From CAYZXL01 sp964482435 (GTDB lineage: Bacteria > Auribacterota > JABMQX01): a DNA stretch of 24,208 bases. Made by a program: the position numbers and the translations under genes. Shown here piece by piece: positions 16,780 to 24,187 of the stretch (positions within the stretch are counted from its first letter, which is position 1; each line of letters begins with the position of its first letter). The stretch covers positions 1 through 24,208 of the forward strand of contig CAYZXL010000070.1 in the NCBI GenBank assembly GCA_964482435.1, given 5' to 3'. A model generated the notes under the pieces. It made no database searches. It was given only the letters and a program-made list of their open reading frames with translations, and was not told the DNA's origin.

Positions 16780-17759
16780 AGCGCAAATATCTCGACCTAT
16801 ATCTTGGTGTGTTCGTGTTCGCAGGACTCATCGCCGCCGCTTACATGATTCTGCGGTTCGGCGGCATGTCCACTGAGGAAAGGTACCAGGTCATCGTGCT
16901 CTTCGACCGAGTGGAGGCTCTCATCCGCGAGGCTCCGGTCTATCACGCCGGGGTCGAATGCGGGATAGTAACCAAAATCGTCCCCATAGGGGGTCTGGTG
17001 GATGGCAAACCGAACATCCCCATGGACAAAGTGAAGGTTGTCTTATCTGTAAACCAGGATACGACGATCCGAAAGGAGGATGTCATCTCCGTCGAGACCG
17101 TGAGCCTCCTCGGGGAGAAAGCGGTTGAGATTGTTCCGGGCCGTTTTGGCGCGGAACCTCTCCCCAAGGACGGCTCGGCTGTCGTCGTTGGCAAAAACCC
17201 GGAGGGCCTCTTCGCACCCCTGCGGGACCTTCTCGGTCCTTTAGCCGACCGGGAGACTCAGGAATACATCGCAAACATCCTGCGGTCTTTCTCGGATTCC
17301 ATTCCGCCCCTTATGGCAAACCTGACTCAATTGACGGGTGAGGAGCTTCAGCTCCCCTTGAAAGACGCCCTGGACAACCTCAGCCGTGCAGCCAACGAGT
17401 TCCCCAAAGTCCTCGACAATTTCGGAGAGGGGGTGAGGACGTTCACTCGCGCTGGCGAGGAGGTCGAAAAACTCATCATCGAAAATCGCGAGCAAATTGG
17501 TGGCCTGATAGCTACCGCCGACCAAAGCCTGAAGAGCTTCAATCGCGTCGTGGACGGGCTCTACCCCGTTGTCGAGGACCTAAAGGCTGGCAGGGGCGGG
17601 CTGGGAAAGCTCGTCAGGGATTCGGGTTGGTACACCAACTTCAACAAAATCCTCATCGCTCTGAGGGAATACGGCCCGGTCCGTATGGATGAGGCTTTCA
17701 AGAAGGAACAGGAAGAAGCGAGGCGAAGGCCCGCCGAACCTCCTGTCCGCGTCTGGTAA
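16776..17759 (+). CDS. mlaD: MlaD/MCE-domain phospholipid-binding protein
   Basis: Membrane-anchored MCE protein, 327 residues. It has an N-terminal helix (about residues 5-27, LDLYLGVFVFAGLIAAAYMI), then one MCE domain (about 35-135: VIVLFDRVEALIREAPVYHAGVECGIVTKI, ending in AVEIVPG), followed by a long helical tail (about 160-290) like that of PqiB/YebT or Mce tails, which form a periplasmic channel. The ATG at 16776 has GGAGGGA 6 nt upstream; an upstream TTG at 16761 is in frame but inside the ribosome site. An insert between MCE strands (GGLVDGKPNIPM) is slightly long. There is no MlaC or MlaA gene nearby, so the lipid route beyond MlaD is unknown. The last ~20 residues are charged (EQEEARRRPAEP). 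Confidence 0.88.
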   Translation: MKRKYLDLYLGVFVFAGLIAAAYMILRFGGMSTEERYQVIVLFDRVEALIREAPVYHAGVECGIVTKIVPIGGLVDGKPNIPMDKVKVVLSVNQDTTIRKEDVISVETVSLLGEKAVEIVPGRFGAEPLPKDGSAVVVGKNPEGLFAPLRDLLGPLADRETQEYIANILRSFSDSIPPLMANLTQLTGEELQLPLKDALDNLSRAANEFPKVLDNFGEGVRTFTRAGEEVEKLIIENREQIGGLIATADQSLKSFNRVVDGLYPVVEDLKAGRGGLGKLVRDSGWYTNFNKILIALREYGPVRMDEAFKKEQEEARRRPAEPPVRVW

Positions 17760-17873
17760 ATTGCTGCGGAAAGTCGCGACGTCCAATGTTTCGCCGTACT
17801 TGAGTTTCGGCTTTTATGATAGAATAGAAGTAAATTCACAGCATTTTGTTCACAACTGAGGTGGAATCGGAGC

Positions 17874-18098
17874 GTGAGAGAGAGCATTGCTGATATTTTG
17901 ACGCAAGCACTGAAGCTTCCCCCTGAGGCCCGCGCGGCTCTTGCAGGGACTTTGCTTGACAGCCTTGACGACAAAGTGGATCAAGATGCGGAGTCCGCAT
18001 GGGAAGCCGAAATACTGCTTCGCCTTAAGGAGATTGACGAAGGCAAGGCCAAGCTAATGCCCTGGTCCGAAGCCAGAACCAGAATTTCAGGGCAGTGA
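17874..18098 (+). CDS. Addiction-module antitoxin (RelB/ParD-like, putative addiction module component)
   Basis: A 74-residue acidic protein, start GTG, matching the small addiction-module component family: a helix IADILTQALKLPPEARAALAGTLLDSLDD followed by a C-terminal toxin-binding helix (AWEAEILLRLKEIDEGK) and the family-typical MPWSEAR ending. The 114-nt gap before it is locally AT-rich and probably holds the promoter. The stop overlaps the toxin start. In this family the antitoxin represses its own promoter and neutralises the partner RelE/ParE toxin. Which subtype is uncertain. Confidence 0.85.
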   Translation: MRESIADILTQALKLPPEARAALAGTLLDSLDDKVDQDAESAWEAEILLRLKEIDEGKAKLMPWSEARTRISGQ

Positions 18099-18400
18099 TG
18101 TCCTCACGACAAGTGGAAATCCATCCCGAAGCTGTTGCTGAAGCGCAGGCGGCAGCGCGGTGGTACCGAGAACGGAGCGCTTCTGTGGCGAATGCCTTCC
18201 TCGCTGAGCTTGACCGTGCCGTTGAAACAGTTGCGCGACACCCTGAGATGTGGCCATCCTATGTTGGGGGCACGCGACGTTTCCTGCTACAGCGGTTTCC
18301 CTTCGCTGTGGTATATCGTCTCCTGTCTAATAGGATCGAAGTTCTCGCTGTAGCTCACGGTAGGCGAAAACCCGGATATTGGAAGGGACGTTTAGGCTGA
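18098..18400 (+). CDS. RelE/ParE-family toxin
   Basis: A 100-residue basic protein with the RelE/ParE fold pattern: EIHPEAVAEAQAAARWYRERS in the two leading helices, then FLLQRFPFAVVYRL and IEVLAVAHGRRKPGYWKGR, the conserved C-terminal strand and basic tail. The ATG at 18098 overlaps the antitoxin stop; a GTG at 18095 is one codon upstream. Family members are either ribosome-dependent mRNA endonucleases (RelE) or gyrase inhibitors (ParE). The VAHGRRKPGYW ending fits the plasmid-stabilisation ParE-like branch, but the target cannot be read from sequence. Confidence 0.87.
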   Translation: MSSRQVEIHPEAVAEAQAAARWYRERSASVANAFLAELDRAVETVARHPEMWPSYVGGTRRFLLQRFPFAVVYRLLSNRIEVLAVAHGRRKPGYWKGRLG

Positions 18401-18414
18401 TAAATCAATGCGGT

Positions 18415-18438
18415 GGAGGCGAAGAGCCTCCGCTTATT
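18415..18438 (+). terminator. Possible weak terminator after the toxin
   Basis: GGAGGC-GAAGA-GCCTCC hairpin (18415-18431) a few bases after the toxin stop, followed by a short T-rich CGCTTATTCT. The stem is only 6 bp and the U-tract is interrupted, so termination would be partial. Confidence 0.35.
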
Positions 18439-18526
18439 CTGCACGATATAAGGTTTTTGGATGCTCCCTGTCGGCCTTTTCTTTCGTCTCAAGAACCGGC
18501 AGGAAGCATATTCACGTATCCCTACA

Positions 18527-18599
18527 GAATCCGCCTCCCTTCGCGGAGGAAGCGCCGGCCGGGTGTGCGGCCGGCCCGTGGCTTGAAGGCCGCGGATTC
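18527..18599. repeat. Nested palindromic element upstream of the PIN/TRAM gene
   Basis: Outer arms GAATCCGC (18527-18534) and GCGGATTC (18592-18599) enclose two hairpins: CCTCC/GGAGG (18534-18538, 18545-18549) and GCCGGCC-N8-GGCCGGC (18554-18575). The whole could fold as a three-way cruciform of about 73 nt. It ends 23 nt before the ribosome site of the next gene, so it may be a leader structure or a mobile palindrome. Confidence 0.5.
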
Positions 18600-18635
18600 C
18601 TAAGGTCAGATTCTCGGTACATAGGAGACTCGTCT

Positions 18636-19649
18636 ATGAGAAAGTATCTTGTTCGAGGCGTCGTGGCGCTCCTGTTAGCCGCGATTGGCGCTATGATTCT
18701 CGCCCTTTCTGGTCTGGACCTCCCCACATGGGTCGTTTTCCTCTCCTGGCTTCTTTTGGCGGCGGCGATCCTCGCTTTGCAGGTCGGCGCTGAACGGTTT
18801 TCCGTCAAAGACTTCTCCGTCCTGATGATTGGCCTGGTCGTCGGCGTCCTGATGTCGTTCCTTATCAAGGCCCTCCTCGCGGGGATGGTGTTCACTCTTC
18901 TTGGCGAGGACAATCCGCAGGCCAGCAAGGTCATCAACTGGGTTTGGGGCATCTCCGTGATTCTCTTCATCTATCTCGGCGTCGTCGTCGCGAAGCGCGC
19001 CGCAAGCCAGCTCACTATCTTCGCCCCGCAAGAGCGCAGCTCCTCTGAGGGAAAAGGCCCGTGCAAGGCCATTGTTGACACCAGCGTCATCATTGACGGA
19101 CGGCTTGCCGACATCGCCACAACCGGGTTCCTCGAAGGGCAAATGGTTATCCCGCGGTTCGTCCTCAAGGAACTCCAGACGATTGCCGATTCTTCCGACC
19201 CGCTGAAAAGAGCTCGCGGGCGAAGGGGCCTCGACATCCTCAATCGTATTCAAAAAGACCCCCATGTCCAGGTAGTCATCCACGAAGACGATCTTCAGGG
19301 AGGGCGGGACGTTGATGCCAAGCTCGTCCAACTTGCAAAACAGCTCGATGCCAAAGTCTTCACCAACGATTACAACCTCAACAAACTCGCCGAGTTCCAA
19401 CAGGTACAGGTCCTCAATGTTAACGACCTCGCAAATGCTCTCAAGCCCGTTGTTCTCCCGGGCGAGGCCATGACCGTCCGAATCGTTCGCGAAGGCAAGG
19501 AACCCGGGCAGGGCGTCGCGTACCTCGATGACGGCACGATGGTCGTCGTCAATAATGGCAGAGATAAAGTGGGCCAGAAACTGGACGTCGCCGTTACAAG
19601 CGTCCTCCAGAAACCCGCTGGCAGGATGATTTTCGCAGAAATAAAGTGA
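18636..19649 (+). CDS. Membrane PIN/TRAM-domain protein (YacL-like)
   Basis: A 337-residue YacL-type protein. Four hydrophobic segments (about 8-25, 30-50, 60-88, 103-120) are followed by a PIN nuclease domain (about 143-270) with the acidic set D148 (AIVDTSVIIDGR), E179, D225 or D227, and D245 (VFTNDYNL), then a TRAM domain (275-337), an RNA-binding fold. ATG 18636 is preceded by AGGAG 8 nt upstream; the frame is open to 18408 but that part is the palindromic region. The complete acidic set suggests an RNase tethered to the membrane, but the substrate is unknown even for Bacillus YacL. ispF follows, the classic neighbour, though ispD is missing in between. Confidence 0.88.
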   Translation: MRKYLVRGVVALLLAAIGAMILALSGLDLPTWVVFLSWLLLAAAILALQVGAERFSVKDFSVLMIGLVVGVLMSFLIKALLAGMVFTLLGEDNPQASKVINWVWGISVILFIYLGVVVAKRAASQLTIFAPQERSSSEGKGPCKAIVDTSVIIDGRLADIATTGFLEGQMVIPRFVLKELQTIADSSDPLKRARGRRGLDILNRIQKDPHVQVVIHEDDLQGGRDVDAKLVQLAKQLDAKVFTNDYNLNKLAEFQQVQVLNVNDLANALKPVVLPGEAMTVRIVREGKEPGQGVAYLDDGTMVVVNNGRDKVGQKLDVAVTSVLQKPAGRMIFAEIK

Positions 19650-19657
19650 GCGCTCAC

Positions 19658-19682
19658 CGCAGAGCACGCCGAGGTCGCAGAG
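19658..19682. repeat. CGCNGAG 9-bp-period repeat between PIN/TRAM and ispF
   Basis: CGCAGAG, CGCCGAG and CGCAGAG at 19658, 19667 and 19676, exactly 9 bp apart, beginning 9 nt after the PIN/TRAM stop. Same family as the arms at 23527-23606 and, inverted, 3485-3500. The remaining ~90 nt before ispF show no gene. Confidence 0.7.
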
Positions 19683-19777
19683 AGGGCGGACTTGCGTCTG
19701 GGCCGTGGATGGAATACCCGGCGCGAGCGAGGCCCGGCTCGCTGTTGTCTGCGGTGACTCTCCAGGGGGCCATTCGT

Positions 19778-20269
19778 CTGAGAATCGGAATCGGTTACGA
19801 CATTCACCCTTTGGTCCGAGGACGTAAGCTCGTCATAGGCGGCGTCGTGATTGACTTCGAGAAAGGGCTTCAGGGCCATTCGGACGCCGACGTTTTGATT
19901 CATTCCATCTGCGATGCTATTCTTGGCGCCGCCGGCATGGGCGACATTGGGCTCCATTTCCCCAGCACCGACGACACCTACAAAGACGCCCCCAGCACCG
20001 ATTTCCTGCGAAAGGTCGTCGCCCTCCTCCGCGAAAGCGGAAAGGAAATCGTCAACATTGACTCGGTCGTCATCGCCCAGGAGCCCCGACTCAACCCATT
20101 CTTCCCCCGGATGAAAGAAGCCATCGCCTCTGCGGCTGGAATTCCTGCGGAGAAGGTGAGTGTCAAGGCAAAAAGCCCCGAGGGCGTCGGCTCATTCGGC
20201 AGAGGCGAAGCCATCGCCGCGTACGCCGTCGCTCTCCTCTCAGACCGCCCCAACTCCTCCCAATCATGA
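19778..20269 (+). CDS. ispF: 2-C-methyl-D-erythritol 2,4-cyclodiphosphate synthase (IspF), apparent CTG start
   Basis: Cytoplasmic trimeric enzyme of the MEP isoprenoid pathway that cyclises CDP-methylerythritol 2-phosphate with loss of CMP. Counting from CTG 19778 the protein is 163 residues, the family length, and begins MRIGIGYDIH like other IspF proteins. Metal ligands D8, H10 and H42 are present, with HSDADV at 34-39 and the C-terminal EGVGSFGRGEAIA. No ATG lies near. AGGGGG (19764-19769) is 8 nt before CTG, an ideal spacing; ATT 19772 is too close and GTG 19754 lacks a ribosome site and would add eight unusual residues. The frame is open back to 19646 through repeat DNA. ispD is absent here. 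Enzyme identity is firm; the start is likely but not proven. Confidence 0.93.
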   Translation: MRIGIGYDIHPLVRGRKLVIGGVVIDFEKGLQGHSDADVLIHSICDAILGAAGMGDIGLHFPSTDDTYKDAPSTDFLRKVVALLRESGKEIVNIDSVVIAQEPRLNPFFPRMKEAIASAAGIPAEKVSVKAKSPEGVGSFGRGEAIAAYAVALLSDRPNSSQS

Positions 20270-20473
20270 ACAGGATTCTGCGAATCCTGTTTCCGATTTC
20301 AGTTTCACGAGTTTCGTCATGGCAGGGAACCGTCGGAGCTGGGCGCGCCAAAGGCGCGGCAGCTTGGTGTTCTCCCTCTCAAATCCTGGCCATCCTGTAT
20401 ATCCTGTGGAGATATCCTCGCCTTTGGCCCCGTCTTCGGCCGAGATACGTCACAGTATTTCTGAACTCGTGTG
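20268..20473. repeat. Composite dispersed repeat, copy B (~206 bp)
   Basis: Starts on the ispF stop codon with gaACAGGATtctgcgaatcctg, then gagtttcgtcatggcagg, a GC-rich centre, caaatcc, ATCCTGT twice 9 bp apart, gagatatcctcgc and tttctgaactcgtg. The same order and spacing as copy A at 14944-15165, with clear divergence in the centre. The remaining bases to 20564 show no gene; the gap separates two convergent genes. Confidence 0.7.
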
Positions 20474-20564
20474 CCAAGGAGTGAGACAGCTTCGGCGATC
20501 GGCTTTCGGTGAGACGCCCGTCGCTGATTCTTCCTCCCGGTCGCCCCTGCCCATGGGTGGCGAG

Positions 20565-22163
20565 TCACCTGGCGAGGACCGGGGGCGCAATTCTCGGCGG
20601 ACGTTTCTCCGACTCAAGCCCTGCGATAAATATCGGCGCGTACGAGACCGTCACGGTGACCGTCCCGTCAACGACGTCAATTTCCTTGCTGTTCCCCATT
20701 ATGTCGGTCGTAACCACGTTGCGCTGCGATGCGAACTTTATCTCCGATTCACTCCCCGCCACGTCGGACCACGCCACCAGTATATTCTCCTTCCCCCTCT
20801 GGAACTGAAACCCGCAACCATCAGGCCCAAGATTCGCCGATGGGACGAATTTCGCCCCCTCCAACTGGTCTGCCATTGTTCGGTACTCGACCGTGGCCCA
20901 ACGCGGCGTCAAGTCCGGATTTACAACCTGCCTTCCTTCGCCCACGTTCCAACTGAAAACGAAGACTCGTCGTATTTCGAGAGCAAAGTTCCTCACATAC
21001 GCTTTTGTTGGCGACTGGTTGGTGGCGCCTTTGGTACCATAATGGCTCTTCTCACCGAGCTTGGGGGGCTCATCGCCACCGCTCCCGCGAGATTCGGTGT
21101 TCCAGATGACCTTCTTCACTCCCGCCCCGTCGAGCGCTTTCCGGTAATGTGAGAGGGGCGAAATGTCTCCCGCGGGGCCGGTCAGGTAGTGCACGCTCAT
21201 AATGTCGTACAGTTCCGGCCTCTTGACCAACCGTGGCAACACCCCCCCGCCGTTGTACATGCTCGCCGCCACGACCGTAGCTTTCGGCTGGGCTGCCCGA
21301 ATCGCCTTCGCCGTCACCTCCAAGTACTCCATGTACTCGTCGTCGGTGCCTTTGAAGTAGCCGTGTCCTTCCGGCTCGTTGCCGACTTCCCACGTGCGGC
21401 AGATTTCGCCATATTGCCTGACAACAGCACCGACGACCTCCGCCCACTTCTTCGGGTCAGAAGGCGGGCTGAGATTCAGCTCGGAGTCCCAGTACGCGTG
21501 CACGTCCTTTTCTTTTCGTTTCGAAATCCAGTCGGCCTGCCCGAGGAACTTCAGCATCAAACACAGCCCTTCGTTGTGGAGCCCATGGACAAACGCATCG
21601 AAGTTCTGGGGGCTGTCGCCAACGGTGGAGGCGTCCCAGAGGTAAATTCCGTCGCTCGGATTAATCTGCGCCAGTGGAATGTCAATATCCACCCAGCGCA
21701 CGCCAGCGAGTTTCAGACTGTGCGCAAAATCGGCGACCTCCTCCGCCGTCAACCTTGTCGAAACGATCGCTCCAAACGGCGAGTCCTCCGCCGGTACTCT
21801 GTCCTTGATTGGCGGCACCATGGCAAACGTGGTGCTCGCCGAGTTCGCGCCAGCCCTGACAGTCATCCTGTGCCATCCGAGGCGAGGAAGTTCGTTGGTG
21901 GAGATGACGATCTTGACGGGCTTCCCCTCTGCCCCCGGCTCCTTCCGCTCGATGACCTCCTCCCCGTAGTAATTGACCACCTCGACCGAAACCTCCCCCC
22001 TCGCCCCCGTCAGGGTGAAGGTTGCCTCTTCGCCGACGACATAGATCGCTCCGATTCGGTCGCATGCCAGATGCAGCGCTCCTTCCGCCTGAGTGGCGAC
22101 GGGCGCCGCCGCACCTATCATGCAACCTGCAATAAGAACCAGGGGGAGTCTGCGTGCCGCCAG
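20565..22163 (-). CDS. Glycoside-hydrolase-like (clan A TIM barrel) lipoprotein, apparent CTG start
   Basis: Probable secreted or lipid-anchored glycosidase. From the ATG at 22121 the protein is 518 residues but has no export signal. Reading upstream, a CTG at 22163 sits 6 nt after AAGGAGG (minus strand, 22170-22176) and adds MAARRLPLVLIAGC, a basic-hydrophobic stretch ending in a lipobox LIAGC. An in-frame TGA lies just before the ribosome site, so CTG is the only start that gives a signal. Counting from CTG (532 residues): about 30-120 is a beta-sandwich, then a TIM barrel with the acid/base Glu263 in WEVGNEPEG and the likely nucleophile Glu357 in VIWNTESRG, the clan GH-A pattern (GH39/GH5/GH42-like). 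A C-terminal beta domain ends the protein. Substrate unknown. It lies 97 nt downstream of a sugar ABC ATPase on the same strand. Confidence 0.75.
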   Translation of the reverse strand: MAARRLPLVLIAGCMIGAAAPVATQAEGALHLACDRIGAIYVVGEEATFTLTGARGEVSVEVVNYYGEEVIERKEPGAEGKPVKIVISTNELPRLGWHRMTVRAGANSASTTFAMVPPIKDRVPAEDSPFGAIVSTRLTAEEVADFAHSLKLAGVRWVDIDIPLAQINPSDGIYLWDASTVGDSPQNFDAFVHGLHNEGLCLMLKFLGQADWISKRKEKDVHAYWDSELNLSPPSDPKKWAEVVGAVVRQYGEICRTWEVGNEPEGHGYFKGTDDEYMEYLEVTAKAIRAAQPKATVVAASMYNGGGVLPRLVKRPELYDIMSVHYLTGPAGDISPLSHYRKALDGAGVKKVIWNTESRGSGGDEPPKLGEKSHYGTKGATNQSPTKAYVRNFALEIRRVFVFSWNVGEGRQVVNPDLTPRWATVEYRTMADQLEGAKFVPSANLGPDGCGFQFQRGKENILVAWSDVAGSESEIKFASQRNVVTTDIMGNSKEIDVVDGTVTVTVSYAPIFIAGLESEKRPPRIAPPVLAR

Positions 22164-22260
22164 GGGACACCTCCTTCAAGCAAGGCGCTCGATTCCACTC
22201 AGAACTCTTCAGGGTCAGGGAATGCACTATCGCGCTGGCATCGGCCTCGCAAGGGGCTTT

Positions 22261-23388
22261 TCAGACGATGGCCTTCTCGGTCTCGGGGTCGAAGAAGTGA
22301 GCCTTCTCCATCTGGAAGACCATATCTATGCTCTGGCGGATGCCACTTTTCGGATGGGATTTGACGCGGGCAATGTACGAATGGATTCCCGTATTGAGAT
22401 AGAGGTAAACTTCCGACCCTATCGGCTCGACGACCTCAATTGAGGACGTAACGACCCTTTCCCTTGCCGAAGCCTCCTGATAGCCTTCCCCTGGTGCTGT
22501 GGGAGACGTTTTCGGCCAGATGTCCTCCGGCCTTATCCCGAAAAGAACCCTCCTATCGGCGTGGGGACCGACCTTTTCCCTGTGCCTGTCGCTCACGCGA
22601 ACCCTGAACTTCCCTTCATCGAAATAAAGCGCCCCATTCTCCGCCCTTATCGTCCCTTTGAAGAAATTCATTGGCGGGCTGCCAATGAATCCCGCTACGA
22701 AAACCGTCGCAGGGTGGTCGTAAAGGTTTATCGGATTGTCAATTTGCTGGACGACCCCGTCCTTCATCACGACGATCCGGTCGCCCATGGTCATCGCTTC
22801 CACCTGGTCGTGGGTCACGTAAATCATCGTGGTCTCAAGCCTCTGGTGCAGCTTGCTCAACTCCGCTCGCATCTGCACTCGCAGCTTCGCGTCGAGATTG
22901 CTCAGAGGCTCGTCGAAAAGGAACACCTTCGGCTTTCGGACAATCGCCCGCCCGACCGCTACCCTCTGCCTTTCCCCGCCGGAGAGGGCTTTCGGTTTCC
23001 GGCCGAGAAGATGCCGAATTCCTAAAATATCCGCCGCTTCCTTCACCCGCTTATCAATCTCCGCTTTCGGCATCCGGCGCAGCTTCAGCCCGAAAGCCAT
23101 GTTCCTGTAAACGGTCATGTGGGGATAAAGAGCGTAATTCTGGAACACCATGGCAATGTCGCGGTTCTTTGGCGGGACGTCGTTCACGAGCTTGTCGTCA
23201 ATGTAGATTTCCCCCTTTGTTACCTCTTCCAGTCCGGCAATCAGCCGCAGGGTCGTGGATTTCCCGCAGCCGGAAGGACCCACCAGAACCAGGAATTCCT
23301 TGTCGGGAACCTCAAGCGTGATTTCGTCAACCGCCCGAACATCCGGCGGAAATACTTTTGTTACGCCACTCAGCCGCACACTGGCCAT
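22261..23388 (-). CDS. MsmX/UgpC/MalK-type sugar ABC transporter ATPase
   Basis: Cytoplasmic ATPase that energises carbohydrate uptake permeases, 375 residues, the normal size. Walker A GPSGCGKST (37-45), Q-loop VFQNYALYPHMTV, signature LSGGE (135-139), Walker B VFLFDEPLSNLDAKLR (155-170), H-loop THDQVEAMTMGDRI, then the C-terminal regulatory OB/TOBE domain (about 240-375) with GIRPEDI. The start ATG has GGAGGAG 7 nt upstream. No permease or solute-binding gene lies beside it, so it probably serves several distant transporters, as MsmX does. The downstream lipoprotein glycosidase suggests carbohydrate use. Whether UgpC or MsmX is the true ortholog cannot be told here. Confidence 0.92.
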   Translation of the reverse strand: MASVRLSGVTKVFPPDVRAVDEITLEVPDKEFLVLVGPSGCGKSTTLRLIAGLEEVTKGEIYIDDKLVNDVPPKNRDIAMVFQNYALYPHMTVYRNMAFGLKLRRMPKAEIDKRVKEAADILGIRHLLGRKPKALSGGERQRVAVGRAIVRKPKVFLFDEPLSNLDAKLRVQMRAELSKLHQRLETTMIYVTHDQVEAMTMGDRIVVMKDGVVQQIDNPINLYDHPATVFVAGFIGSPPMNFFKGTIRAENGALYFDEGKFRVRVSDRHREKVGPHADRRVLFGIRPEDIWPKTSPTAPGEGYQEASARERVVTSSIEVVEPIGSEVYLYLNTGIHSYIARVKSHPKSGIRQSIDMVFQMEKAHFFDPETEKAIV

Positions 23389-23791
23389 GGCATCTCTCCT
23401 CCCACTTTTCCCGTGTCTCGGCGGCGAAGATAGCAGATGGTGCAGAAACTGTCAACCAGCAGCAGAATCTCGCCACAATCGAGCCGATGCGTTTTCAGCG
23501 GTAAGGCCCCGGTCTTGTGAGGAACTCACCGCGGAGAACGCCGAGAACGCTGAGGACGAATTGACCACAGAGGCTTGCCTCTGCGATCTCAGCGAACTCT
23601 GCGGTCCCGCTTCCACGCGCGCCTCTGGATCGTCGTTGACCTTCGCCACCCGGCACTGAGGGGTTACTCGCTGCGCAAATTCCACCTTGCCTCGGCGAAA
23701 TCCGTGAGCTATATTCTTTCGGTGGCCTTCTTCGGGCGAGCCAAATGGCAGGTGCGTCCCTGCGCCGAAATGCCGATCATGAGGGGCTATC
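23389..23791. other. Divergent intergenic region with a long inverted repeat
   Basis: Lies between the ABC ATPase (leftward) and the beta-helix gene (rightward), so both promoters should be here, but no clear -35/-10 pair was found. The only strong feature is the inverted repeat at 23527-23606. The last bases hold GAGGG 7 nt before the ATG at 23792. Confidence 0.55.
23527..23606. repeat. Long imperfect inverted repeat built of 9-bp units
   Basis: Left arm 23527-23555 contains CGCGGAG, CGCCGAG, CGCTGAG at 23530, 23539, 23548; right arm 23578-23606 contains CTCTGCG, CTCAGCG, CTCTGCG at 23579, 23588, 23597. The 29-nt arms are imperfect reverse complements, spaced by 22 nt. A second perfect palindrome CAGAGGC-TT-GCCTCTG (23568-23583) overlaps the right arm's start. 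Confidence 0.75.
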
Positions 23792-24109
23792 ATGAAAACG
23801 CGAATGGTAACGGTCCTCGTCCCCATGCTGATGCTGAGCGTCTCTTCGTGTCTCTGCGACACCCACTATGTCTCCACCTCCGGTTCAAATCAGTATCCGT
23901 ACACAACCCCGGAATCCGCCGCCCTGAAAATCCAGGAGGCCGTTGACGCCGCCGAACCGAGCGACACGGTGAGAGTCGCCCGGGGAGAGTACAGTGAAGA
24001 GATCAAGATGAAACCGTCTGCGCACATTGTCGGGGACGGATGGGACTCCACCAGCATTATCGCTTCCAACCCACGACGGAAGTTCACCCGAAGCGAAGGG
24101 GGAACGTGA
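23792..24109 (+). pseudogene. N-terminal fragment of an exported right-handed beta-helix protein
   Basis: The 105-residue product has a signal sequence (MKTRMVTVLVPMLMLSVSSC, possible lipobox at C20) followed by the standard opening of beta-helix/DUF1565-type proteins: YVSTSGSN (26-33), ALKIQEAVDAAEPSDTVRVARG (44-65) and IVGDGWDSTSII (79-90). Such proteins normally run for several hundred residues of parallel beta-helix. Here similarity stops at about residue 91, and an unrelated RRKFTRSEGGT tail ends at TGA. The gene is therefore truncated around 24066-24075, by an inserted element or a rearrangement. Start ATG supported by GAGGG 7 nt upstream. An intact short exported protein is less likely. 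Confidence 0.65.
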
Positions 24110-24187
24110 TGGGCGTGGACTGGACGTGGTTCAGGGCTTGAGGCGGTTTTGGGGGAGCTTTTTTCGCGTGACTACAGGGAGGTGTCT

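Noticed and set aside
17800..17825. TTGAGT and TAGAAT as promoter of the toxin-antitoxin pair
   Set aside because: Spacing is 14 nt and TATGAT gives 9 nt; the region is AT-rich but no acceptable pair was found.
23527..23606. 9-bp repeats as a CRISPR array
   Set aside because: Units are only 9 bp with 2-nt variable positions and no spacers of 25-40 nt; no cas gene in the window.
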